A stretch of 64,000 nt of DNA. It comes from Phymorhynchus buccinoides (Eukaryota; Mollusca; Gastropoda; Neogastropoda; Raphitomidae). The stretch is from the NCBI GenBank assembly GCA_017654935.2, contig CM065711.1:33459524-33523523 (forward strand), read 5' to 3'. Positions 21,861 to 35,614 of this stretch are shown here, one piece after another. Position numbers and translations under genes: made by a program. The notes beneath the pieces were generated by a model that saw nothing but the letters and a program-made list of their open reading frames with translations, made no database searches and had not been told where the DNA came from. Numbering within the stretch: the stretch's first letter is position 1; each line of letters starts with the position of its first letter.

Positions 21861-22169
21861 GGTAATCTGTAAACAATTTATACAACAATTAAAGAAATAG
21901 AGACGTTTTAATTTAGAATGAATAACAAACAGCATTTTAGTACCAAAAGATAAATAAAATAAACAGAAAGTGACAGAGTGGTGGAAGGTGGGTTGGGGGT
22001 GGGGGGTGGAGTGAGGGGGCGGTGGGTGCAGAGGAAATAAAAACTATGAAATCCAGAGAAACGATAAGGTTAGGTTTTATTTGAAACAGTGAAAGAGGAA
22101 ATTTAAAACAAAAAAGGAAAATCAGAAAGAAAGGGTAGAAAAAAAACTCCCACAGCCTAGACACAGATA

Positions 22170-22586
22170 AGAGTAGGTGTACAATAGGGGGAAAACACAG
22201 TATAGCACAGATCAGCATTATGGGTACAAAGTTGGAAACACAGTATAAGACACAGATCAGCAGTAGGATGTACAAAGGGGGAAAACACAGTATAGACACA
22301 GATCAGCAGTTAGGTCAAAGGGAAAACACAGTATAGACACAGATCGCAGTAGGGGTACAAAGGGGGAAAACAAGTATAGACACAGTCAGCAGTAGGGGTA
22401 CAAAGGGGGAAAACACATAGCCGACACAGATCGGCGTAGGTGTACAAAGGGTGAAAACACAGTATAGCACAGATCAGCAGTAGGGGTACAGGGGGAAACA
22501 CAGTATAGACACGATCGCAGTAGGGGTACAAAGGGGTAAAACAACAGTATAGGACACGATCAACAGTAGGGTTACAAAGGGTGAAA
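22170..22586. repeat. 45-bp tandem array at end of contig A
   Basis: Units of GGGGTACAAAGGGGGAAAAC + ACAGTATAGACACAGATCAG + CAGTA with frequent one-base losses. The contig stops within the array at an N gap. The same array in contig B is at 24,355-26,690. Confidence 0.92.
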
Positions 22587-23086
22587 NNNNNNNNNNNNNN
22601 NNNNNNNNNNNNNNNNNNNNNNNNNNNNNNNNNNNNNNNNNNNNNNNNNNNNNNNNNNNNNNNNNNNNNNNNNNNNNNNNNNNNNNNNNNNNNNNNNNNN
22701 NNNNNNNNNNNNNNNNNNNNNNNNNNNNNNNNNNNNNNNNNNNNNNNNNNNNNNNNNNNNNNNNNNNNNNNNNNNNNNNNNNNNNNNNNNNNNNNNNNNN
22801 NNNNNNNNNNNNNNNNNNNNNNNNNNNNNNNNNNNNNNNNNNNNNNNNNNNNNNNNNNNNNNNNNNNNNNNNNNNNNNNNNNNNNNNNNNNNNNNNNNNN
22901 NNNNNNNNNNNNNNNNNNNNNNNNNNNNNNNNNNNNNNNNNNNNNNNNNNNNNNNNNNNNNNNNNNNNNNNNNNNNNNNNNNNNNNNNNNNNNNNNNNNN
23001 NNNNNNNNNNNNNNNNNNNNNNNNNNNNNNNNNNNNNNNNNNNNNNNNNNNNNNNNNNNNNNNNNNNNNNNNNNNNNNNNNNNNNN
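22587..23086. other. Assembly gap, 500 N
   Basis: Exactly 500 N, a conventional placeholder for a join of unknown length. The second gap at 61,001 has the same size. Confidence 0.98.
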
Positions 23087-23117
23087 AGATCAAAATGAGA
23101 GTCAAGAATAAAAAAAC

Positions 23118-23148
<31 letters not shown>

Positions 23149-23750
23149 AAAAAAAAAAAAAAAAACAAAACTAAATTCTCCATCACTTATTTACACCCCT
23201 GCCACGTTCTATATACTCACGAGTGGGGGCTAATTATTACTGGCTGGAGTAGAGGCTGATTCTGCAATGTTTGCTTCGCCAGGTTTTGGTAGACTTGTAG
23301 CACGATAATGGTTAGAGCGGCCTTATCTCCACTATTCAAATCCCCTTTAATTTTAACACCCGAGGGCCATAGGATTGGTTTAGTAGCCGTTTTACACGTC
23401 AGGAGCCAACAGTCACGCGCATATTATTACATCATCATCACATGCCTAAAATTCCTATCCTCCTGAAGCGCTAGTGTCAAGACTTCTTAAAGGGCATTGT
23501 ACCTCGTGATCGGAAGGGAAATCCGTGAGAAAGAGATGTTGATTGTGGTGTCACAAGCTAGAGACAAGTGAGGCAACATGGTTCAAAGGGATAGCGCCTA
23601 AGGATTGCGACTCTGTGTAGTTCTGACTTGTAATTAATGTGCGGGGTAAATAGAGAAGGGGGGGGGGGATAGATGAGAGAGTGATGTACGCGCGGCCACA
23701 TTGTCACAGTGTCCTCCATGTGGATGTGTACAGTGACGCCGTGTCATCCT
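23087..23750. other. Spacer at start of contig B, no gene seen
   Basis: It begins with an A-rich stretch (about 23,108-23,165), then ordinary non-repetitive sequence. It has no counterpart in contig A because A ends inside the neighbouring array. Confidence 0.5.
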
Positions 23751-23900
23751 GGGCCCTGTATTCACGTTGGAGATAGCATGATACTTAGCATCATGCTAAC
23801 TTAGAAGCTATTCAATAGTCTATAATCCAGAAGGACATTGGACAGCTTCTAAATTAGCATCATGCTAAGTCTCAGCTATCTCAACGTGAATACAGGCCCC
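23751..23900. mobile_element. Foldback MITE (GGCCTGTATTCACGTTGAGA)
   Basis: The left arm has CCTGTATTCACGTTGGAGAT and TTAGCATCATGCTAACTTAG. The right arm is its complement, ending TCAACGTGAATACAGGCCCC. The arms are about 60 bp around a ~30-bp loop. No target duplication was clear. Confidence 0.75.
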
Positions 23901-24354
23901 TGGTCACTTTGTTTTTCAGATCACCTCATTACAGGGACAGCTGGATCCTCTGTTCTCACCTTCCTAAATCATTCAGGATCCAATATCCTTTGTACATCGT
24001 CTTCAACAACATCACAACGTGAGGGCGGTGTTCAAATCCCCCCGTGCTGATTATGCACGTGGCTGTCCCTGGCCCTCACTGACGAACTCATCGTGACAGT
24101 ACTCCAGTAACGTCCGGTGCCTGGAGAGGGCATTGGTGATCGCGATGGGAACTGATGATGCCTATGGTCCGCTGCCAGGTCCACAGTTTTGTCTGTATCG
24201 TCGAATGAAACCAACCCACAGGCAGTTCTCACGGTGGTGCGTCTCACTGGACACTTTCCATCCTCAATTTACCTCCATTTTTTTATACATTTTACTGTCC
24301 CATTTTTCTTTCTTTTTCATTGTCTCCAGGATTTATGTTGTTGTTTGTTTTTGT

Positions 24355-26690
24355 TTTTTTCTCCCTTTGTACCCTACTGCTGATCTGTGTCTATACTGGT
24401 GTTCTCCCTTTGTCCCCTACTGCTGATTCTGTGTCTATACTGTGTTTTCTCCCTTTGTACCCCCTACTCTGATCTGTGTCTATACTGGTGTTCCTCCCTT
24501 TGTACCCTACTGCTGACTTGTGTCTATTGTGTTTTCCTCCCTTTGTCCCCTACTGCTGATCTGTGTCTATACTGGTTTTTCCCCCTTTGTACCCCTAATG
24601 CTGATCTGTGTCTATACTGGTGTTTTCTCCCTTTGTACCCTACTGCTGATCTGTGTCTATACTGGTTGTTCTCCCCTTTGTACCCACTGCTGATCTGTGT
24701 CTTATAACTGTGGTGTTTTCCCCCTTTGTTACCCCTACTGCTGATCGTGTCTATCTGTTGTTTTCTCCCTTTGACCCCTACTGCGATCTGTGTCTATACT
24801 GGGGTTTCCCCCTTTGTACCCTACTGCTGATCTGTGTCTATACTGTGTTTTGCTCCCTTTGTACCCCTACTGCTGATCTGGGTCCTATATGTGTTTTCTC
24901 CCTTTGTACCTAACTGCTGATCTGTGTCTATACTGGTTTTCCTTCCCTTTGTACCCTACGCTGATCTGTGTCCCTATATGTGTTTTCTCCTTTGTACCCT
25001 AGCTGCTGATCTGTTTCTATCTTGTTTTCCCCTTTGTACCCCTACTGCTGATCTGTGTCCTATACTGTTTTTCTCCTTTGTACCCCTACTGCTGATCTGT
25101 GTCCTATACTGTGTTTTCCCCCTTTGTACCCCTACCGGGCTGATCTGTGTCCTATACTGTGTTTTTCTCCCTTGTGCCCCTACTGCTGATCTGTGTCTAT
25201 ACTGGTTTTTCCCCTTTTGTACCCCTACTGCTGATCTGTGTCTATACTGTTTTTTTCCCCCTTTGTACCCCTACTGCTGATCTGTGTCCTATACGGGGTT
25301 TTCCCCCTTTGTACCCCTAATGCTGATCTGTGTCCTATACTGGTTTTCCCCTTTGTACCCTACTGCTGATCTTGTCTATACTGTGTTTTCTCCCTTTGTA
25401 CCCCTACTGCTGATCTGTGTCTATACTGTGTTTTGCCCCTTTGTACCCCTACTGCTGATCTGTGTCTGATACTAGTGTTTTCTCCCTTTGTACCCCTCTG
25501 CTGATCTGTGTCTATACTGGGTTTTCCCTTTGTACCCGACTGCTGATCTTGTCTCTACTGTGTTGTCTCCCTGTTGTACCTACTGCTGATCTGTTTATAT
25601 AATGTGTGTTCTCCTTTGTACCCCTACGCTGATCTGTGTCTATAACTGTGTTTTTCCCCCCTTTGTACCCTACTGCTGTCTGTGTCCTTATACTGGTTTT
25701 CCTTCCGCACCCTTGTACCCCTACTGCTGATCTTTGTCTATACTGTGTTTTTCCCCTTTGTACCCCTACTGCTGATCTGTGTCTATACTGTTTTTTTCCC
25801 CCTTGTACCCTACTGGCTGATCTGTGTCTATACTGTGTTTTCCCCCGTTTTGTACCCTACTTGCTGATCTGTGTCTATACTGGGTTTTCCCCCTTTGTAC
25901 CCCTACGCTGATCTGTGTCTATACTGTGGTTTTCCCTTTGTACCTACTGCTGACGTGTCTATACTGTGTTTTCCCCTGTGTACCCCTACTGGCTGATCGT
26001 GTCTATACTGTGGTTTTTCCCCTTTGTACCCCTCCTGCTGATCTGTGTCTATACTGTTTTTTTTCTCCCTTTGTACCCCTACCGCTGATCTGTGTCTATA
26101 CGTGGTTTTCCCCCTTTGTACCCACTGCTTATCCTGTGTCTATACTGTGTTTTCCCCCTTTGTACCCCTACTGCTGTCTGTGGTCTATACTGTGTTTTCC
26201 CCCTTGTGTACCCTAATGCTGATCTGTGTCTTACTGTGTTTTCCCACTTTGTACCCCTACTGCTGATCTGTGTCTATACTGTGGTTTTCCCCTTTGTACG
26301 CCCCTAATGCTGATCGTGTCTATACTGTATTTTCCCCTTTGTCCCCCTACTGCTGATCTGTTGGTCTATACTGTGTTTTCCCCTTTGTACACCTACTGCG
26401 GATCGTGTGTCTATACTGTGTTTGCCCCTTTGTACCCCTACTGCTGATCTGTGTCTATACTGTGTTTTTCCCCCTTTGTACCCTATGCTGTCCTGTGTCT
26501 ATACTGTGTTTTCCCCCTTTGTACCCCTACTGCTGATCTGTGTCCTATACTGTGTTTTCCCCTTTGTACACCTACTGCTGCATCAGTGTCTATACTGTGT
26601 TTTCCCCCTTTGTCCCCTACTGGCTGATCTGTGTCCTATACTGTGTTTTTCCCCCTTCTGTTACACCTACTGCCGAGTCTGTTCTCTGCT
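24355..26690. repeat. 45-bp tandem array in contig B, ~50 copies
   Basis: The unit is CCCCTACTGCTGATCTGTGT + CTATACTGTGTTTTCCCCCT + TTGTA. Single-base losses and gains occur in almost every unit (CTGATC/CGATC, TGTGTC/TGTC, runs of C and T varying), which looks like uncorrected long-read error more than biological divergence. Confidence 0.93.
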
Positions 26691-27014
26691 GTGGGGGTTT
26701 TTTCTACCCTTTTCTTTCTGATTTTCTCTTTTTGGTTTTAAATTTCCTCTTTCCACTGTTTCAATAAACCTGACCTATCGTATTTTTCTCTGATTTCATG
26801 TTTTTAAGTTCCTCTGTTGTACGTGATGCCAAAAAAGAAGGAAAGAACAATGAAAATCCCCACCCCCCCTCACTCCACTCCCCCCCCCCAACCCCACCTC
26901 CACCCAACTCTGTCACTTTCTGTTTATTTTTATTTATCCTTTTGGTATCTAAGGCTGTTGTTTATTTCATTCTAAATAAAACGTCTCTATTTCTTTAATT
27001 GTTTATAAATTGTT

Positions 27015-27185
27015 TTTTACAGATTACCATTCTCTGCCTGTCCCCCTTCACCTTGATGCCTTCTCTGTAGAGACGTTGACGGAGTGGAATCCACTGACCG
27101 AGAAGCCATCGCACAGGCCCGCGCCAGCGCAGCACCATCAGCGCCAGGCGTCACCTTCGGCCTGCTCCACTAAAGATTAAATAGG
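27015..27185 (+). mobile_element. LINE-like C-terminal fragment, mirror copy
   Basis: Counterpart of 21,715-21,860. The TGACGGAGTGGAATCCACTG core is intact, but neighbouring one-base changes shift the frame. Confidence 0.5.
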
Positions 27186-28149
27186 GAATTAGTGCCAGTA
27201 GGTCAAGTATTTAATGAAGAAGGAGCTGTGCGGTCCGGGGTTTGGTCCCCCGTGAGCGCTACGGCTAGCCGGATTGGTCCAGCCCGGATACTGAGAAAGG
27301 CCTTATGGTCAACTCTTAAAAAGCTGTCAACACCACCAGACAGTAACACCAAGCGTTTTTATTTAAAAAAGGAGAAAAGAAAGAATTTTATATTTCCAAT
27401 TCTCAGTGCGCTCTGCCATTTACTTCGAGTACATAGCCTTCATAGGCTTCTTTCGACTTATAGAACCAGGACCAGACCAGAACCAGACCAGGACCAGAAC
27501 CAGGCAGAACCGTACAGAACCAGACCAAGACCAGACCACAGTGTTCAGTGTTCATGCCCCCTTCATTTTTCCAAACCAAGATCTCATTCGTGTCATGACT
27601 AGCTGAATCCATTCTCAGACAATTTCATTTTACCATTGTACAGTTAAAGTTATGCCCTCATTGAATGTTTTCTCTCCTGAATTTACATTTTAATGATTTT
27701 CTTATTTCAAAGATGTTTCAATGCAAAGGCGTTGAAATTTTGACAATCACTTTGCTGTGATTGTTCATGACATAAAGGGATGAACCGTGCCATGCACTTA
27801 TATCAATCTTTTTTTAAGAAATAGTTTTTATGCTTGCTCTGCTAATCCCGTTGTGACAACTGACAGGGGCATTTTAAACCGTTAATCTTCAAAACAGAAA
27901 TCTTTGGTGAACTAATGACAAAGATCTAGTTGAACCTTGGAACTGCTAACCCGTTGGCCAACTGACTTGACAAGAGCGATCCCGCAGACAGTGCAGTGGG
28001 CATAGGGTGCGCGGCTGATTGTGGTGATACTGTTCACAGAGTAAAGGGTAACAACAGTCACAAAATCTCTTATCCCCATGGCAACACAGTGTTAGGCCAC
28101 TCAGATATGACTTACATCTCACTTGTTGCCATGAGGAAACAGTGATATT

Positions 28150-29510
28150 TTGTGAATAATGTTACCGTGTATCCAGACCTTTATCAACACAGTTGGTGCG
28201 TTGGAGGCAGCTCTAATGTGTTTTTGTAAACTGATTGTCAAAACTGTGGTGGTACACCGACCTGTATCAACACGTCTGGTGCGTTGAGGGCAACTCTAAT
28301 GTGTGTGTAAAATGATGTGAAACTGTGGTTTGACACAGACCTTTATCAACACAGTCTGGTGCGTTGGAGGGAAGCTCTAATGTGTGTGTAACTGATTGTG
28401 AAAACTGTGGGTGCGTTGAACAAAAGCTTCAATTATGGTCAAGACGTTTTCCAGAGAACCCTGGTTCATAGGAACGCTCACTAACTGTATAAAAACTGTT
28501 ATATTATAAGAATACAATTTTTGTATTTGAATGAAGATTTGTAAGTGCAACTCAACTGTGTGATTCCTGAAAACATAATTGCTAAGGTTATTGCACAATT
28601 GTCAACAATTTAAAAACAGAACACTGTTCATTCTAGAACAGCTGCGGTTATCCTCAATGGGTCTATCAGGATAAGTTGTTTATCAGAAAATAAAACACTT
28701 AAAAAACTACAAATTGATTTTTATAAATGGTGGTGTACATAGCAAACAAAGCTTCAACAAGTCAGACTGTAAACCCAGAGAACCCTTTTCGTGGGAAAAA
28801 TAGCTTCAGTGACGATCAAGACACTTGTCAGATTGAGATAGCTGAAATGGATAGTCTTCCTTGAATTCATGTCAGGACACTTGTCAGACGGAGACAGCTG
28901 AAAGGGACAGTCTTCAATGAATTCATGTCAGGACACTTGTTAGATGAAGATAGCTGACAGGGATAGTCTTCCATGAATTCATGTCAGGACACTTGTTAGA
29001 CGGAGATAGCTGAAAGGGACAGTCTTCATTGAATTCGTGTCAGGATGCTTTTCAGACAATTTGGTAACGAGGAAGAAGTTTCAATAACTGTCAATGTATG
29101 CAACAAGACAACGTTGTGTAGTGGGTAACAATGTTTCACTCTTTGTGGTTGAACAAGACAATCCTACTGATGTGAAATGAGGTTCAGTCAGCACCAGGGG
29201 CTGAAAGGCACAACGTTGTGTAGTGGATAGCAATGTTTCACTCTTTGTGGTTGAGCAAGACAATCCTACTGATGTGAATTGAGGTTCAGTCAGCACCAGG
29301 GGCTGAAAGGCACAACATTGTGTAGTGGATAACAATGTTTCACTCTTTGTGGTTGAGCAAGACAATCCTACTGATGTGAATTGAGGCTCAGTCAGCACCA
29401 GGGGCTGAAAGGCACAATGTTGTGTAGTGGATAACAATGTTTCACTCTTTGTGGTTGAACAAGACAATCCTACTGATGTGAAATGAGGTTCAGTCAGCAC
29501 CAGTGTGCAT
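28150..29510. repeat. Mirrored ~81-, ~60- and ~102-bp tandem repeats
   Basis: 28,150-28,420 mirrors 20,330-20,645, 28,810-29,050 mirrors 19,690-19,935, and 29,095-29,510 mirrors 19,360-19,640 with one extra unit. Confidence 0.85.
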
Positions 29511-29559
29511 TGATTACAACGTTGTATATTGGGATACAAATCTGTGGTAAATATAAGTG

Positions 29560-31570
29560 ATTCACAATGACAATGAAGTGATTTATCATGAGTGAGTTTC
29601 ATGACAGTGAACGTGTTTATCAAGACAATGGTGTGATGGTAGCATGACAATGAAGTTATGTATCATGACAATGGTGTGCCTTGATTACAAAGCTTCATAT
29701 ACTTGAGTGAATTTACATTACAAGTCAGTTATTTATCATGACCATTGTGTGCGTGATTACGAGTTTACCACAGTTTGAAGTGGATTTAGCCATTACAATG
29801 AGTGCGTTGATTACAATCTTCACAAACTTTGAGTGATTATCATGACAATGGAGTGATTTATCATGACAATGGTGTGAATTTACCATGACATGAAGTGATT
29901 TATCATGCAATGGAGTGATTTTATCATGACAATGGAGTGATTTTATCATGACAATGAAGTGATTTATCATGACAATGAAGTTATTTTTCATGCAATGGGG
30001 TGATTTATCATGACAATGAAGTGATTTATCATGAAAATGAATGGATTTTATCATGAAATGAAGTGATTTATCATGACAATGAGTGATTTTCATGACATGA
30101 AGTGATTTCATGACAATGATGGATTTATCATACAATAAGGATTTATCATGACAATGGAGTTGATTTTATCATGACAATGGGAGTGATTATCATGACATGT
30201 GTATTTCCATGACAATGGAGGGAGTTATCATGACAATGAAGTGATTTATCATGACAATGAAGTGAGTTTTTATCATGACATGAGTGATTTATCATGACAA
30301 TGAAGTGATTTATCATGACAATGGAGTGATTATCATGACAATGGAGTGATTTATCATGACAATAGAGTGATTATCATGGCAATGAAGTGAATTTTCATAG
30401 GCAATGGAGTGATTTACCATGACAATGGTGTGATTTACCATGACATGAGTGATTTTATCATGACATGGAGTGATTATCATACAATGAAGTGATTTATCAT
30501 GACGATGTGTGATTTAGCATGACAATGGAGTTGTTATCAGACAATGAGTGATCTTATATCATGACGATGGTGTGATTTATCATGACAATGAAGTTTTATC
30601 ATGACAATGGAATGATTATCATGACAATGGTGTGATTTCCAGACAATGGATGATTTTCATACAAATGAAGTGATTTATCAGACAATGAAGTGATTTATTT
30701 CATGACAACTGAAGTGATTATCATGACATGGAGTGAATTTATCAGGAAATGAGTGATTTAGCGTGACAATGGAGTGATTTCTCATGGCTAATGAGTGGAT
30801 TTTATCATAACAATGAGTGATTTATCATGACACTGAGTGATTTTACCTGACAATGGTGTTGATTTACCTGAACAATGAAGTGATTTTATCATGACAATGG
30901 GTGATTTATCACGACAATGAAGTGATTTTCATGATCGATGGGTGTGATTTATCAGACAATGGGTGAATTTATCCTGCCATAGAAGTGATTTATCAGACGA
31001 TGGTGTGATTTATCATGACAATGAAGTGATTTATCATGCCATGATGTGATTTATCATAACAATGAAGTGATTTTCCTGACAATGGATTGATTTATCATGA
31101 CAATGAGTGATTTATCATACAATGTGTGATTTCTCCATGACAATGACGTGATTTATCATGACATGAAGTGAGTTACCATGACAATGAAGTGATTTATCAT
31201 TAACAATGGAGTGATTTACATGACAATGATGTTATCATGACAATGGGTGATTTATCATGACAATGAAGTCGATTTAATCATGACAATGAAGTGATTTACC
31301 TGATGACAATGAAGTGATTACCATGACAATGGTGGTGCATTGATGACAAGCTTCACGCACTTTAAGTGTTTCCATGACAGGGTGTGCGTTTGGATGACAC
31401 AGCTTCATGCACTTTGAGTGGTTTCCCATGACAAATGGTGTGGCATTGATGACAAGCTTCATGCCTTTGAAGTGGTTTACCATGACAATGGTGTGCCATT
31501 GGGATGACAAAGCTTCATGCACTTTGAAGTGGTTTACCTGACATGTGTGCATTGATACAAAGCTTCATGC
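29560..31570. repeat. Mirrored 21-bp and 54-bp arrays, expanded
   Basis: The 21-bp unit in complement (GAAGTGATTTATCATGACAAT) runs for about 1.7 kb against 0.75 kb in the other arm, followed by the 54-bp units to about 31,570. Missing single bases are frequent. Confidence 0.9.
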
Positions 31571-32179
31571 ACTTTGAAGTGATTTATAAAGTGAACGTTG
31601 TGTATGGGGAAAGAAAAGCGCCAATGATTTCCAAGTGCATGAGATTACAATTTATATTGTGAGATACAAACCCTTCCTGACTGTCAAGTATTTATCAGTT
31701 CTTGTATTGCAAGCCAATGCCTCGCACACCAATTTGAAGACTGTACGCGTACATACATACTACATCCATATTTCCTGTGGGAAGCCGTCATAAGTAAAAG
31801 AAAGAAAGGAAACAATACGCGCATGTGTCCATGTTTCTCTAACCCCATTCCCCCGTCTTTCTTTTCATTATTGATGGTTTCCCCAGCGTAACCTTCCGTG
31901 TCTATGTGTTGCCGGCTAAGTCTAACGATGTGAAAGATATGGCCCCTGAACAGAAATATCGGTTGAAGACCGTACGTCAAATACACGTCAGCAATAATTT
32001 ACGCATGGACGTCTTCCTCTCTTGGTGCTACACCACCTCAGAAAGTGTGGAGCCACTTTTGTCAGAAGTGCCAAGATGTCCTTTTGGCTTTCATGAGGTG
32101 CACACCCTTAAAAAAATAACAGACATTGGCAGTGATTTCTGTAAATCATATCAAGCAGTTGACAGATTTATTTTCTTTA

Positions 32180-33500
32180 AATAAATCTTCTTTATTGGCA
32201 GTGAATTAATGAATCATGTTAAACAGATGAGTGTAGAAACAATCTTTATTGGCAGTGAATTAGTAAATCGTGTTAAACAATTGACTGCTTTTTATTAGTT
32301 GAAACAATCTTCTTTATTGGTAGTGAATTAGTAAATCGTGTTAAACAATTGACTGCTTTTTATTAGTTGAAACAATCTTCTTTATTGGTAGTGAATTAGT
32401 AAATCGTGTTAAACAATTGACTGCTTTTTATTAGTTGAAACAATCTTCTTTATTGGTAGTGAATTAGTAAATCGTGTTAAACAATTGACTGCTTTTTATT
32501 AGTTGAAACAATCTTCGTTATTGGCAGTGAATTAGTAAATCGTGTTAAACAATTCACTGCTTTTTATTAGTTGAAACAATCTTCTTTATTGGTAGTGAAT
32601 TAGTAAATCGTGTTAAACAATTCACTGCTTTTTATTAGTTGAAACAATCTTCTTTATTGGTAGTGAATTAGTAAATCGTGTTAAACAATTCACTGCTTTT
32701 TATTAGTTGAAACAATCTTCGTTATTGGTAGTGAATTAATGAATCATGTTAAACAGATGAGTGTTGAAACAATCTTCTTTATTGGCAGTGAATTAATGAA
32801 TCATGTTAAACAGATGAGTGTAGAAACAATCTTTATTGGCAGTGAATTAGTAAATCGTGTTAAACAATTGACTGCTTTTTATTAGTTGAAACAATCTTCG
32901 TTATTGGCAGTGAATTAGTAAATCGTGTTAAACAATTGACTGCTTTTTATTAGTTGAAACAATCTTCTTTATTGGTAGTGAATTAGTAAATCGTGTTAAA
33001 CAATTGACTGCTTTTTATTAGTTGAAACAATCTTCGTTATTGGCAGTGAATTAATGAATCATGTTAAACAGATGAGTGTAGAAACAATCTTTATTGGCAG
33101 TGAATTAGTAAATCGTGTTAAACAATTCACTGCTTTTTATTAGTTGAAACAATCTTCGTTATTGGCAGTGAATTAGTAAATCGTGTTAAACAATTGACTG
33201 CTTTTTATTAGTTGAAACAATCTTCTTTATTGGTAGTGAATTAGTGAATTATGTTAAACAGTTGATTGTAGAAACAGTCTTCTTTATTGGCAGTGAATTA
33301 GTGAATCATGTTATGCAGTTGGCTGCTTTATTGAATGTAGAAAGTCTTCTTTATTGGTAGTGAATTAGTGAATTATGTTAAACAGTTGATTGTAGAAACA
33401 GTCTTCTTTATTGGTAGTGAATTAGTTAATTATGTTATGCAGTTGGCTGCTTTATTTTGTAGACACAATCTTCTTTATTGGTAGTGAATCATGTTAAACA
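32180..33500. repeat. Mirrored 68-bp array, ~19 copies
   Basis: Complement of the array at 15,370-17,345. Three internal copies of an edge-type unit (GAATCATGTTAAACAGATGA) show that this allele was rearranged internally as well as shortened. Confidence 0.92.
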
Positions 33501-33699
33501 GTTGGGGGCTTCTGACTGAAGAAACAATGTTCTTTATTATGGTTTGTGACTTATATAATTAATTGAGAAAGGGGTTGTATTCATTGCCAAGGTATCGATA
33601 CAATATTGTTCAGTTCAAGACAATGTGGTTAATGGCTAATGCTTTGGTAAATATATGAGTGCTTGTCTTTTTTTAGTTTACTTATGTAGATAAAAAGAT

Positions 33700-35570
33700 T
33701 TTCGACATTTTCCCCCTGTGACCCTGCTCCAACAGACACATCCCATTCATGTCTTTAATAACGCGCCTCACTATAACTCCCAGTGCCTCTGGGTTTTACT
33801 TTGATAAAAAGATGTTTCGCCATTTCCCCCTGTGACCCGTTCCGCAGATACATACCGATTCATGTCCCTTTATAACGCGCCTCACTACAACCTCCAGTGC
33901 CTCTGGGTTCAACTTTTGTTTCTTTTCCTTCTGTAGCGATTTGTTCTGCCTCTTATTACAAGGTTCTCTGTGTCCTCTATTTGCAGGATTTATTTACTGG
34001 ATTAATTTTCTTCATTGCTCCTCTGGCTGTTTTTTGTCACGGCTAAACAAGGAATGGAAGTGTAAATCATTGATGTGAATTGTCCCGCAAAACAGCAATT
34101 TTCCGCCCGAAAGAAACAAAAACCAATGAACCAACTCTAGCCATTCATAATTCCGCTGGTTTAGTGCTTCAAGTACCAAAACAAACCTTCGGTGTGAACC
34201 CGCTTACCCTGTGTCCCTCGCCTGAGTTGTGACCCCCTTAGTGTCCCCTGCCTGAGGTGTGACCCCCTGTTTCCCTGCCTGAGGTGTGACCCCCTGTGTC
34301 CCTGCCTGAGGTGTGACCCCCTCTATCCCTGCCTGAGGTGTGACCCCCTGTATCCCTGCCTGAGGTGTTACCCCCTGTATCCCTGCCTGAGGTGTTACCC
34401 CCTGTATCCCTGCCTGAGGTGTTACCCCCTGTATCCCTGCCTGAGGTGTTACCCCCTGTATCCCTGCCTGAGGTGTTACCCCCTGTCTCCCTGCCTGAGG
34501 TGTTACCCCCTGTGTCCCTGCCTGAGGTGTGCTGAATGTCAAATGCATGTATATGTTTGCTTGTGTTGATTCATTCATTAAAAAGCTTTGAAACAAAAAC
34601 GAAAATGTCTTTGATTTTCATGAGATTTGTTCACAAACGCAGATATATTGATTTTATAGGAGCCAATAAGCACTGAATGGAGAATGCATTTCTGATTGTT
34701 TGTTTTGCTCTAAGATTGCGAGAACGTTTGGTTGTTGCTGTTGTTGTTGTTATGGTTTTGGTGGGTGGTGGTGGTGGTGGTTTTTTGGTGCTGTTGTGCC
34801 TGTTTGTTTCTATAAGTTTTAAGCAGACTGTGTTTGTGGGACAGACTGGGTAAAAAGCGCGTGGGCGGGTAAGAAGCCCATCCCACTTATCTCATGAAAT
34901 AAAGAAAATTTCAGTCCTATAAATTTTTCCATGAGACGAATGCTAGACATTAAATTAACGCTCGTCTCATGGGCAAACTTTGACTGGAATTTGCTTCAAT
35001 TTCCATGAGATAATTGGGGTGGGCTTCTTTAACCGCCCATGCGCTTTTTACCCCGTCTTCCCCTTAAACATTTTCAAAATTGCTTAATAAATATTGCGAA
35101 ATAATGGGTGTCAGATATTTGGAAAATGTAGATGTTTGCATGTATGTGAATAAATTGGTGGTCTTTAATAATGCATACATTATCAATAAATTGGGTGGTC
35201 TTTAATAATGCATACATTATCAATAAATTGGTCTTTAACAATGCATACATTATCAATAAATTGGTGGTCTTTAATAATGCATACATTATCAATAAATTGG
35301 TGGTCTTTAATGCATACATTATCAATAAATTGGTGGTCTTTAATAATGCATACATTATCAATAAATTGGTGGTCTTTAATAATGCACACATTATCAATAA
35401 ATTGGTGGTCTTTAACAATGCATACATTATCAACAAATTGGTGGTCTTTAACAATGCATACATTATCAACAAATTGGTGGTCTTTAATAATGCATACATT
35501 ATCAACAAATTGGTGGTCTTTAATAATGCATACATTATCTATAAACGGGTGGTCTTTAACAGTGAAAGAA
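33700..35570. repeat. Mirrored ~109-bp, 27-bp, foldback and 36-bp repeats
   Basis: 33,700-33,915 mirrors the ~109-bp repeat. 34,200-34,535 is the 27-bp array reduced to about 12 copies. 34,841-35,068 is the foldback MITE. 35,150-35,570 is the 36-bp array, with nearly the same variant order as its partner. Confidence 0.9.
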
Positions 35571-35614
35571 GTGTGCTCGAATTATCCGGGTATGAAGAAG
35601 ATATACTCAGATTT

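Larger units (their letters stand above)
1..22586. repeat. Left arm of large inverted repeat (contig A)
   Basis: The whole of this contig is matched in reverse complement and in the same order by about 24,355-47,984. Anchor pairs are exon 1055-1137 with 46837-46919, exon 3412-3577 with 44624-44789, exon 6615-6667 with 41385-41437, LINE end 7906 with about 40,124, foldback 12875-13093 with 34841-35068, and the 45-bp array at 22,170 with 26,690. The paired coordinates sum to about 48,000-48,900, drifting as array lengths differ. The arm may continue left of the window. It ends inside a tandem array at the first N gap. Confidence 0.93.

Noticed and set aside
24032..24426. Possible exon in the unique spacer of contig B
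   Set aside because: Both strands have short open stretches but no recognisable motif, and splice sites cannot be placed.
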